In this document: positions 16,676 through 23,860 of the stretch, one piece after another
How the letters are laid out: each line of letters begins with the position of its first letter
How positions within the stretch are numbered: the stretch's first letter is position 1
Source: an uncultured Alphaproteobacteria bacterium
Lineage (GTDB): Bacteria > Pseudomonadota > Alphaproteobacteria > GCA-2731375
NCBI GenBank assembly: GCA_951812805.1
Contig: CATOSZ010000004.1
Span: forward strand, 281,495 to 345,494
Direction: 5' to 3'
DNA: 64,000 nt
Notes under the pieces: generated by a model
What the model saw: only the letters and a program-made list of their open reading frames with translations
Told to the model about the DNA's origin: nothing
The model's database searches: none
Position numbers and translations under genes: made by a program

Positions 16676-17692
16676 ATGCGCATGGGGCTGGTCGGCTACG
16701 GGGGTTGGGGACGCTTTCACGCGCGGGCCATGGCCGCGGCCGGCGCGGGTCCGGCTGCGATTTGCTGCCGCGATTCCGCGGGACAACGCGCCGCCGCCGC
16801 CGATCATCCGGGCGCAGTGGTAATGGGGGATTGGCGCGACCTCGTCGCCCGCGACGACGTCGATGCCGTCGATATCGTCGTGCCGAACCACCTGCATTGC
16901 GAGATCGGCGTCGCGGCGCTGGAGGCCGGCAAGGACGTGCTGCTGGAAAAGCCGATGGCCGTCAGCCTCGCCGAATGCGACCGGCTGATCGCGGCTGCGG
17001 CGGCGAGCGAGCGGGTCTTGAGCGTCGGCCACCAGCTGCGCCTTTCGACCCAATGGGGGGCGGTCAAACACATTATCGAGGCGGGCGAGATCGGCCGGCC
17101 GCGCTATGCCAGCTTCAGCCTGTTCCGCTTTCCCTTCCGCCCCGGCGCCGACGGCTGGCGGCGCGATCCGGCCCGCGTCGGCTCCTGGCTGCTGGAGGAG
17201 CCGGTGCATTTCCTCGACCTCATGCTGTGGTACTTCGCCGAGGCGGGCGATCCCGTCGGCCTGCGCGCCATCGCCAACGGACCGCGCGGCGATGACGGCC
17301 TGTGGGACAATGTCACCATCCAGCTGCGATTTGCCGACGGCGCCTATGCCAGCGTGACGCAGAGCCTCACCGGCTTCGAGAACCATTTCACGCTGGAACT
17401 GGCGGGCGAGACGGGCAGCCTGCGCACCTGGTGGTCCGGCGTCATGGACCGAACCTACGAGCCGAGCTTCGAATTGAAAGTGAAGAGCGCCCGGGACGAG
17501 GCGCCGCGCACCATCGACATCGCCGCCTCGGGCGAGGTCTTCGAACTGGAAGCGCAACTCGCCCAGATCATCCAGGCCTTTGCCGAACGCCGTGCCCTGG
17601 TCACCGGCGCGGAAGGCCGGCGTGCCGTCGCCCTCTGCCTCGCCGCCGCGCAGTCGCTGGCGGAAGATCGCGAGGTCCGGCCGGCACTTTGA
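16676..17692 (+). CDS. Gfo/Idh/MocA-family oxidoreductase, 338 aa
   Basis: An NAD(P)-dependent dehydrogenase of sugars, inositols or related polyols. N-terminal Rossmann fold GLVGYGGWGRFHARA, the family's EKPM motif in DVLLEKPMAVS (with the catalytic-domain Lys), and the region LEEPVHFLDLMLWY with the conserved His following. The C-terminal beta-sheet domain is complete. It is 22 bp after the phosphoesterase gene and 76 bp before the acyl-CoA ligase gene on the same strand. Together with the TIM-barrel isomerase at 20568 it suggests polyol or sugar-derivative breakdown. Confidence 0.92.
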   Translation: MRMGLVGYGGWGRFHARAMAAAGAGPAAICCRDSAGQRAAAADHPGAVVMGDWRDLVARDDVDAVDIVVPNHLHCEIGVAALEAGKDVLLEKPMAVSLAECDRLIAAAAASERVLSVGHQLRLSTQWGAVKHIIEAGEIGRPRYASFSLFRFPFRPGADGWRRDPARVGSWLLEEPVHFLDLMLWYFAEAGDPVGLRAIANGPRGDDGLWDNVTIQLRFADGAYASVTQSLTGFENHFTLELAGETGSLRTWWSGVMDRTYEPSFELKVKSARDEAPRTIDIAASGEVFELEAQLAQIIQAFAERRALVTGAEGRRAVALCLAAAQSLAEDREVRPAL

Positions 17693-17768
17693 GGTCGATC
17701 CGACTGGACCCGGTCACCTGACATCGACAAAATGGCCACGTGGCTCGGGCAATCCAGGAGGGGTGAAA

Positions 17769-19325
17769 ATGAACGTCACCGATCAGATGCGCCGCTCGGC
17801 GCAGTTCCACGCCGCCGTTCCGGCGACCGTGATGGACGGGCGGAGCCATACCTACGCCGAGGCCTGGACCCGGGGTTGCCGCATGGCGAACGCCCTGATC
17901 GCCCTCGGCCTGAAACCGGGGGAGCGGGTCGCCAGCCTCGAAGACAACGGCATTCCCTGCATCGATCTCTTCCTCGGGGCGGCGATCGCCAACCTGGTCC
18001 GTGTGCCGCTCTACCCCCGCAACGGGCAGGAGGCGCACATCCACATGATGGGCCACACCAACTGCCGCCGCCTCGTCGTCGACGCCAAATACATCGGCGA
18101 AACCGAGGGCCTGGTCGAAAGCCTCCCCGACCTCGATGGACTGCTGGTCCGCGACGAGGACTATGAGGACTGGCTCGCCGGTCACGACGATACGGACCCG
18201 ATGCTGCCGGTCGCCGAGGACGACGTCTTCATCATCCGCCATACCGGCGGCACAACCGGCCGCTCCAAGGGCGTTGCCTACAGCCACCGGGCCTGGCTCG
18301 CCGCGGGTCGGGACTGGACCCACTCCCTGCCGTTCATGGGGCCCGGCGACAAGTTCCTGCATGTCGCCCCGATCTCTCACGCCTCCGGCTATCTCTACGT
18401 TCCGACCTGGCTCGGCGGCGGCACGGCGGTGCTGATGGACGGTTTCAACGCCGTCGGCACCATCGAGATGCTCGAAACGCAAGGCATCAAGATGACCTTC
18501 CTGGTGCCGACCATGATCAACATGGTGAACGCCGTGTTGACGTCCGAGCGCGATGCCGGCCAGGGCCCGCGCGACTTCTCCAACCTCGCTTGCCTGCAAA
18601 CCGCCGCCGCGCCGATCACCGATCAGACGGCGCTGACGGCGCGGGATTTCTTCGGCGATGTGCTCTACCAGCTTTACGGCCAGACCGAGGCGCTGCCGGC
18701 GGCTGTCATGGGGCCGAGCGAATGGTTCGCCGAGATCGAGGGTTCAGAACCGCTCAGGGCCTGCGGGCGGGCCTTGCCCTTCGCCGAGGTCGCGATCTGG
18801 GACGCGGAAAACAACCCGCTCCCCTATGGCAAGGAAGGCGAAATCGCCATCCGGTGCGATGGGCAGATGACCGGCTTCTGGAACAATCCCGAGGCGACGG
18901 CCGAGCGTATGGTCGACGGCTGGGTCAAGACCGGCGACGTCGGCATGCTGGACGTCAACGGCTATCTCTACATGCTGGACCGCTCGAACGACATGATCAT
19001 CTCCGGCGGTTTCAACATCTATCCCGCGGAGTTGGAGAACGTGATCGAGAGCCACCCCGCCGTGCTCGAAGCCGCCGTCTTCGGCATTCCGCACGACAAA
19101 TGGGGCGAGACGCCGATGGCGGTCTGCCAGGTGGCGGAGGGCGCCCCCTTGGAGGAGGACGAGATCATCCGTCTCTGCGCGGACCGTCTAGGTTCCTACA
19201 AGAAGCCCGCAGCCGTGCGCCTACAGCGCGAAGCCCTGCCGAAATCTCCCGTCGGCAAGATCCTGCGAAAGGATCTCCGCTCGCCGTTCTGGCAGGGGCG
19301 CGAATCCCGCGTCGGCGGTGTCTGA
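17769..19325 (+). CDS. class I adenylate-forming acyl-CoA synthetase, 518 aa
   Basis: It activates a carboxylic acid as acyl-AMP and then as the CoA thioester. The AMP-binding loop is T159-GGTTGRSKG, followed by the A5 motif YGQTEA, the A7/A8 region KTGDVGMLDVNGYLYMLDR, and the C-terminal catalytic Lys in SPVGKILRKDL. ATG 17769 has a strong AGGAGGGG upstream; the frame stays open to 17580 inside the previous gene. Likely works with the acyl-CoA dehydrogenase at 21404. Chain length or aromatic preference cannot be told. Confidence 0.92.
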   Translation: MNVTDQMRRSAQFHAAVPATVMDGRSHTYAEAWTRGCRMANALIALGLKPGERVASLEDNGIPCIDLFLGAAIANLVRVPLYPRNGQEAHIHMMGHTNCRRLVVDAKYIGETEGLVESLPDLDGLLVRDEDYEDWLAGHDDTDPMLPVAEDDVFIIRHTGGTTGRSKGVAYSHRAWLAAGRDWTHSLPFMGPGDKFLHVAPISHASGYLYVPTWLGGGTAVLMDGFNAVGTIEMLETQGIKMTFLVPTMINMVNAVLTSERDAGQGPRDFSNLACLQTAAAPITDQTALTARDFFGDVLYQLYGQTEALPAAVMGPSEWFAEIEGSEPLRACGRALPFAEVAIWDAENNPLPYGKEGEIAIRCDGQMTGFWNNPEATAERMVDGWVKTGDVGMLDVNGYLYMLDRSNDMIISGGFNIYPAELENVIESHPAVLEAAVFGIPHDKWGETPMAVCQVAEGAPLEEDEIIRLCADRLGSYKKPAAVRLQREALPKSPVGKILRKDLRSPFWQGRESRVGGV

Positions 19326-19405
19326 AGTCGGTTGAAACGCAGACGCTTGCAAGAAACCGGTTATCGTCAAATAATAGCCGGCGTGAATAAGGCTGTGGGC
19401 GGCCC

Positions 19406-19654
19406 ATGAAGACGAGATTTGGCGACATCTTGCGCCGGGTTATTCGATGCGAAAAGGGTGCGGCGGGCATCGAATATGCCCTTCTCGCCGTCGGTATATC
19501 TATCGCCATTCTTTCGACCATCTTCGCCATCGGTTCGGAAATGCGGAACTATTTCGAACTGGTCGACGAGGCCATCGATCCTTGCGCCGGTAGTGGTTCG
19601 GCCAGCGATACAGGGCGAGACAGAGGCCGGGGCTCGGGCTGCGGGCAACGTTAG
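19406..19654 (+). CDS. Flp/Fap-type type IVb pilin, 82 aa
   Basis: A short pilin. The prepilin site is KGAAGIEYALLAVGISIAI: a Gly, the conserved GIEYALLA and a single hydrophobic helix, as in Flp major pilins (usually GATAIEYGLIA). The N-terminal leader is rich in basic residues, and the tail after the helix is short and Gly/Ser/Arg-rich. No tad/cpa assembly genes (cpaA-F, tadB/C) lie nearby, so this copy is an orphan. It stands between catabolic genes on the same strand. Confidence 0.78.
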   Translation: MKTRFGDILRRVIRCEKGAAGIEYALLAVGISIAILSTIFAIGSEMRNYFELVDEAIDPCAGSGSASDTGRDRGRGSGCGQR

Positions 19655-19714
19655 GCCGGCCCCGATCGACTTCGAAAGCGACTGAAGAAATCCGCAAGGG
19701 AGGCGTGCGCGCCG

Positions 19715-20554
19715 ATGGGAAAACTCGACGGACGGGTAGCGCTGGTCACCGGCGCGAGCCGCGGCATCGGCCAGGTCATCGCGGAGTTGTTCGGGGCGGA
19801 GGGCGCCAAGGTCGTTTGTGCCGCGCGTACGGTGGATGACGGCGAACACATGCTGGAAGGCTCGATCAACCGCACGGTCCAGGCGGTGCGCGAGGCGGTC
19901 GCAGTGGCCGCCGACGTTTCGGAACCGGACGCCTGCCTCGCCCTGGTCGATGCGACGCGGGAGGCTTACGGGCCGGTCGACATTCTGGTCAACAACGCCG
20001 CGCTCAATTATTACGTCCCCGTCGTCGATTATGCGATCAATCGCTGGATCCGCGCCTTCGCCGTCAACGTGCACGGCCCCTTCGTGCTCTCCAAGGCCGT
20101 CCTGCCGGAGATGGTCGAGCGGGGCCGCCCGGCGCATATCGTCAACATCGGCTCGGGCGCCGCGATCGGGCCCGGTTCCGGACCCTACGAGGACGAGAGC
20201 GTGCGCGGCGGCACCATGTACGGCGCGACCAAGGCGGCCCTAGAACGTTTCACGCAAGGCCTGGCGCAGGAAGTCGCGGCTGACGGCAATATCGCGGTCA
20301 GCTGCGTCTCTCCGAGCCGTGTCGTCCCCACCCCCGGTACCATCCACCACAAGCTGGTCACCGGCGTCGACGACCCCCGGGGCGAGCATCCGGACGTGAT
20401 GGCCAACGCCTCCCTCCTGCTGGCGAGCGAAGCGGCGGCGCGGATCAACGGCCGCGTCACCTACAGCCAGCTGATCCTGAAGGAATTCGGCTGGATCGAG
20501 GCGGCGGTGGGGCGCGGTATCGAGAGCCGGGGATCCGGCTACTCGGAGATCTGA
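19715..20554 (+). CDS. SDR-family oxidoreductase, 279 aa
   Basis: Classical short-chain dehydrogenase. TGASRGIGQV at the N terminus binds NAD(P), followed by VNNAALNYY, the Ser in NIGSGAAIG, and YGATKAAL as the Tyr-x-x-x-Lys catalytic pair. The insert before the Tyr (GPGSGPYEDESVRGG) is longer than usual. The next gene, a TIM-barrel isomerase, starts 14 bp downstream, so the pair is an operon. Substrate unknown. Confidence 0.9.
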   Translation: MGKLDGRVALVTGASRGIGQVIAELFGAEGAKVVCAARTVDDGEHMLEGSINRTVQAVREAVAVAADVSEPDACLALVDATREAYGPVDILVNNAALNYYVPVVDYAINRWIRAFAVNVHGPFVLSKAVLPEMVERGRPAHIVNIGSGAAIGPGSGPYEDESVRGGTMYGATKAALERFTQGLAQEVAADGNIAVSCVSPSRVVPTPGTIHHKLVTGVDDPRGEHPDVMANASLLLASEAAARINGRVTYSQLILKEFGWIEAAVGRGIESRGSGYSEI

Positions 20555-20567
20555 GGGGACCACGACG

Positions 20568-21395
20568 ATGCCGGACATCGCCAAGCTTTCCGTCAACCAG
20601 GTCACGCTGCGCGAGCAATGGTCGCTGCGCCAGGCGATCGAGGGATTGTCGCGCCACGGCATCCACGGCATCGCCGTCTGGCGCGACAAGCTCGCCGAGC
20701 TGGGCGTGGACGAAGGCGCCCGCATGCTGCGCGATCACGCCATGACGGTGAGCGGCTTCTGCATCGCCGGCTTGCAGGCCACGCGCGATGCGGCGCGCTG
20801 GCGGGCCCAGCTCGACGACAACCGGCGCGTCATCGCGGAGGCGCAGGCGATCGGCGCCCGTGCCATCGTCTTCGTCGCCGGCGGCCTGGACGAGGGCGAC
20901 CGCGACCTCGCCGGCGCCAAGGACCGGGTGAAAGAGGCGCTCGTCGCCCTGCTGCCGGAGGCCAAGGCCGCGGGCATGACGCTCGCGGTCGAGCCGTTGC
21001 ACCCGATGATCTGCGCCTCACGCTCGGTCCTGGTCAGTCTGGAGGAAGCCAACGACTGGCTGGACGAGATCGACGCCGGTCCGGAACTGGGCCTGGCGAT
21101 CGACGTCTATCACCTGTGGTGGGATCCCAACCTGGCCCGCGAGATCGCCCGCGCCGCGCCGCGTATCGCCGCCTATCACATCAACGACTGGCTCTACGAT
21201 ACGCGGGATCTGCGCCTCGACCGCGGCATGATGGGCGACGGCGCCATCGACCTCGCCGGCTTCCGGGGGATGATGGAGGAGGCCGGTTGGGACGGCCTGC
21301 ACGAGGTCGAGATCTTCTCGGAGCGCGACTGGTGGCGCCGCGATCCCGACGAGGTTCTCACCGTCATCAAGGACCGCTTCGCCACCGTCTGCTGA
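20568..21395 (+). CDS. sugar phosphate isomerase/epimerase-like TIM barrel (AP endonuclease 2 family), 275 aa
   Basis: A xylose-isomerase-like TIM barrel. Metal-ligand patterns are visible: the Glu in LAVEPLHPM, the Asp/His in AIDVYHLWWDPN, the His in AAYHINDWLYD, and the Glu in HEVEIFSERDW. Families with this pattern include inosose dehydratase, hydroxypyruvate isomerase and xylulose epimerases. It follows the SDR closely. With Gfo/Idh/MocA upstream this is the usual mix of an inositol- or sugar-acid-type catabolic cluster, but the substrate is not determined. Confidence 0.88.
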   Translation: MPDIAKLSVNQVTLREQWSLRQAIEGLSRHGIHGIAVWRDKLAELGVDEGARMLRDHAMTVSGFCIAGLQATRDAARWRAQLDDNRRVIAEAQAIGARAIVFVAGGLDEGDRDLAGAKDRVKEALVALLPEAKAAGMTLAVEPLHPMICASRSVLVSLEEANDWLDEIDAGPELGLAIDVYHLWWDPNLAREIARAAPRIAAYHINDWLYDTRDLRLDRGMMGDGAIDLAGFRGMMEEAGWDGLHEVEIFSERDWWRRDPDEVLTVIKDRFATVC

Positions 21396-21403
21396 CGACC
21401 CGA

Positions 21404-22561
21404 CTACTCGGCCGCCTGGGCAACCGCAGCCGTCGTCCCGTGCCCGACCGGATCCATGCCGAGGGCCAGGCGACCGGTGAAGGCGAGCTGTTTCTTCTCC
21501 GGCAGCGGGTGATAGCGCACGCCATGGGCGTCGCGGACCAGCCGTTCCAGGCCCTTGGCCCGGAAGAAGCCGCTGCCGCCCGCCACTTCCATCGCCTTCT
21601 CGACCGTGGCGATGACCGCGTTCGCAGCGAGCGTTTTGCGCACCAGGATCCGATCGGCCGTCGCCGTCGTCGCCTCGAAGCCGCCGTCGCCAGCGATTGC
21701 GACCATGTCGTCCACGGCGAGCTGCGCGGAGGTGAGGGTATTGGCGAGTTCGCCCAACAGAATGGCGGTTTCCGGTTCGCCGGCCCGCCGCCCGGCCGCA
21801 TTCGTCGCGATCGCCGCCGCCGCCTCGGCGACGCCGACATAGACCGACAGGATCAAGGGCATCGCCACGGTCAGGATGACGTTCCAGGCCATGGTGTATT
21901 CGCCCTGGCCGCGCTTCATGACGACGGCCTCGTCCGGCACGAAGACCCGGTCGAGCACGATGGTCTGCGAGCCGGTGCCCCGCATGCCCATGGCCTGCCA
22001 ATCTCCGGCGAGCGACACACCCTCGGCGCCGAGCGGCACCGGGAAATGTAGCACCTGCCAGCCCGCCGTCGGATCCTGGTAGGGCGCCGAGGTCACCAGC
22101 ACGGCACCCGCCGGCGAGCCGCTGCCGAAGGGCTTGTGCGCGCTCACCCGGTAGCCGCCGTCGACCCGCTCGACGCTGCCGTTGGATTCCATCCAGTCGT
22201 TCGCCCCGGTGCTGACCAGCACGCTTTCGTCGCCTGCGACCTTGTCGAGGACCTTGCGCCCCGGCCGGCCCGCGGCATCGTTGTAGACCGACGCGGCGAC
22301 CAGGTGCTGGTGCATGGAAAGCGCCAGCGCGCTCGAGGAACAATGCCCCGCCAGCGTGCGCAGGAAGCGGCACATCTCCGAATGCGTCGCCCCGCCGCCG
22401 CCGTACTCCAGCGGAACGAGGGCGCTGAACAGGCGCACTGCCTTCATCTCGACGTAGTTTTCCGCCACGAAACGGTCATCGCGATCCGCCTCGGCGGTCC
22501 GCGCCGCGAACCTCGGCCCCAGTTCCTTCGCCAGCGTCGTCAGATCGATTTTCCCGGACAT
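21404..22561 (-). CDS. acyl-CoA dehydrogenase family protein, 385 aa
   Basis: A FAD enzyme of the acyl-CoA dehydrogenase superfamily. N-terminal helical domain, middle beta domain GSGSPAGAVLVTSAPYQD and WQAMGMRGTGSQTIVLDRVFVP, and C-terminal helical bundle with EKAMEVAGGSGFFRAKGLERLVRDAHG. The catalytic Glu position of true dehydrogenases is not evident, and the C-terminal GGSGFFR plus DAHG resembles the DszC / flavin-dependent monooxygenase branch, so oxidase or monooxygenase activity is possible. It is convergent with the isomerase gene (8 bp apart) and divergent from the regulator at 23861, with IS481 between. Confidence 0.88.
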   Translation of the reverse strand: MSGKIDLTTLAKELGPRFAARTAEADRDDRFVAENYVEMKAVRLFSALVPLEYGGGGATHSEMCRFLRTLAGHCSSSALALSMHQHLVAASVYNDAAGRPGRKVLDKVAGDESVLVSTGANDWMESNGSVERVDGGYRVSAHKPFGSGSPAGAVLVTSAPYQDPTAGWQVLHFPVPLGAEGVSLAGDWQAMGMRGTGSQTIVLDRVFVPDEAVVMKRGQGEYTMAWNVILTVAMPLILSVYVGVAEAAAAIATNAAGRRAGEPETAILLGELANTLTSAQLAVDDMVAIAGDGGFEATTATADRILVRKTLAANAVIATVEKAMEVAGGSGFFRAKGLERLVRDAHGVRYHPLPEKKQLAFTGRLALGMDPVGHGTTAAVAQAAE

Positions 22562-22705
22562 TGTCCACTCCTCTTGTCTTTCGCGGCACCGCGGCAGCGG
22601 GCCTGCATTGAACCTGGGGAGGCGAACCCGAGACTGCTTGAGGCCGAGGCGCGAAGTTGGTGGGGATTGCGTGGGGATTGACTAGGTTCAGATAGATGTG
22701 AGACG

Positions 22706-22776
22706 CGCCTCTGGCGGCAGAGGCGGGGATCTCCGAAGCTGTGAGTTGCGAGACCAACAGCTTGAAGGAGATCCCC
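22706..22776 (+). promoter_or_regulatory. IS481 leader hairpins that hide the transposase ribosome-binding site
   Basis: First, CGCCTCTG (22706-22713) pairs with CAGAGGCG (22718-22725) around a 4-base loop. Next, GGGGATCTCC (22725-22734) pairs with GGAGATCCCC (22767-22776), and inside it AAGCTGT (22736-22742) pairs with ACAGCTT (22757-22763). The right arm contains AAGGAG (22765-22770), the ribosome site of the ATG at 22777. Transcripts entering from outside would fold the full stem and block translation, as known for IS10 and IS50. Confidence 0.65.
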
Positions 22777-23784
22777 ATGCAGGTTTTTGGCCTGCCCCGA
22801 CATGTTATCAGGGGTTGGAGGACGGCGTCGCGTCTGAACGCGGAGCCCGACACTAAATGCGTAGCGTTCAGACGCGACGCCGTCCGGCGTTGGCATCGGG
22901 CCCGGCGTGACGGCTTGACGGCCGAGGCGGCGGCCCAGGCGGTGGGCGTGCCGCGTAGCACGCTCTATCGCTGGGACGAGCGGTTGGAGCCGCGCTCGCG
23001 CGCGCCTCGCCGCCGTCGTCGCCGAGAGTGGTCGAGTGCGGTGCTGCGTCGGCTTGAACGGCTGCGCCGCGACTTCCCGATGTGGGGCAAGGCCAAGCTC
23101 GGACCGCTGCTGCGCCGAGAGGGCTTCACCTTGTCGGACAGCACCGTTGGTCGCATGCTCGCCCATCTGGTCGCGCGCGGCGTCGTTGTGCCGGTGCCCG
23201 TGGCGCGACGACGCGCCAAGGGCAAGAGAGCCAAGCGCCCACACGCCAAGCGTTTGCCGAAGGGGATGAAGGCAACGGCCCCCGGCGATCTGGTCCAGCT
23301 CGACACCTTGAGCATCACGCCGGCCGGCGAGCGCACGGTCAAGCAGTTCACCGCCTACGATCCCGTCAGCCGCTTCACCTGTGCCAAGGCCTTCCGCAGA
23401 GCGACCGCCAGGAACGCCGAGAGCTTCCTCGACAAACTCGTGGCCGACCTGCCCTTCCCCGTGAAGGCCATCCAGGTCGACGGTGGATCCGAGTTCATGG
23501 CCGAGTTCGAGGCCGCCTGCGAGAGCCGAAAGATCCCCGTCTATGTCTTGCCGCCGAGGACGCCGCAGCTCAATGGCGGCGTCGAGCGAGCCAACGGCGC
23601 ATGGCGCTACGAGTTCTACGCCTGCCATGACATCGAGGACCAGCTCGACAAACTAAACCCACAGATCGACAAGTTCGCCAACATCTACAACACCTTCAGG
23701 CCTCATGGAGCCTTGAAAGGCAAAACCCCCGAGGAGTACCTTCGACAGATCACAGCCAAGAAGACCTCGTCGTCTCATATGTAG
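22777..23784 (+). CDS. IS481-family transposase, copy 1, 335 aa
   Basis: A DDE transposase. The N-terminal helix-turn-helix (FRRDAVRRWHRARRDGLTAE, then GVPRSTLYRWDE) is followed by an rve-type integrase core: first Asp in DLVQLDTLSI, second in IQVDGGSEFMAEFE, and the Glu in LNGGVERANGAWRYEFY, with FNTFRPHGALKGKTPEEYL at the end. I use ATG 22777, which has AAGGAG six bases upstream, rather than GTG 22741. A 22-bp perfect inverted repeat falls inside codons 15-37. The protein equals that of copy 2. Confidence 0.93.
   Translation: MQVFGLPRHVIRGWRTASRLNAEPDTKCVAFRRDAVRRWHRARRDGLTAEAAAQAVGVPRSTLYRWDERLEPRSRAPRRRRRREWSSAVLRRLERLRRDFPMWGKAKLGPLLRREGFTLSDSTVGRMLAHLVARGVVVPVPVARRRAKGKRAKRPHAKRLPKGMKATAPGDLVQLDTLSITPAGERTVKQFTAYDPVSRFTCAKAFRRATARNAESFLDKLVADLPFPVKAIQVDGGSEFMAEFEAACESRKIPVYVLPPRTPQLNGGVERANGAWRYEFYACHDIEDQLDKLNPQIDKFANIYNTFRPHGALKGKTPEEYLRQITAKKTSSSHM
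22820..22885 (+). repeat. 22-bp perfect inverted repeat with 22-base spacer inside the transposase gene
   Basis: The arm at 22820-22841 (begins GGACGGCGTC) is the exact reverse complement of the arm at 22864-22885. The spacer is 22 bases. It lies within the start of the transposase coding sequence and is present also in copy 2 (51153-51174 and 51197-51218). It would form a very stable hairpin in mRNA or single-stranded DNA. Confidence 0.9.
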
Positions 23785-23860
23785 TGAACCTGGACAGGGA
23801 TTTGCCGGGGATTCGGTCGGCGCCTATCATCGAACCGGCTGCGAGGAGGCTGGAGGGGCC

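Larger units (their letters stand above)
22679..23796 (+). mobile_element. IS481-family insertion sequence, copy 1 (1118 bp)
   Basis: The ends are inverted repeats: TGACTAGGTTCA on the left and, reading inward from the right, TGTCCAGGTTCA (10 of 12 identical, tips TG/CA). The element is flanked by a perfect 5-bp duplication GGGAT (22674-22678 and 23797-23801). It carries one DDE transposase. An apparently identical copy lies at 50242-51359 in the opposite orientation. It interrupts the divergent promoter region between the acyl-CoA dehydrogenase gene and the CadC-like regulator. Confidence 0.95.
22662..23813 (+). repeat. three GGGGATT direct repeats at 11-bp spacing, split by IS481
   Basis: Removing the IS and one copy of its 5-bp duplication joins 22678 to 23802. 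The restored sequence has GGGGATT three times with exactly 11 bases from start to start: 22662-22668, 22673-22678 completed by the base at 23802, and 23807-23813. Helically phased direct repeats in a divergent promoter are typical of regulator binding sites. The IS sits inside the middle repeat. Confidence 0.55.

Noticed and set aside
22820..22885. Inverted repeat as an integron attC or REP element
   Set aside because: It lies inside the IS transposase gene and occurs in the window only in the two IS481 copies; no integron features are near.
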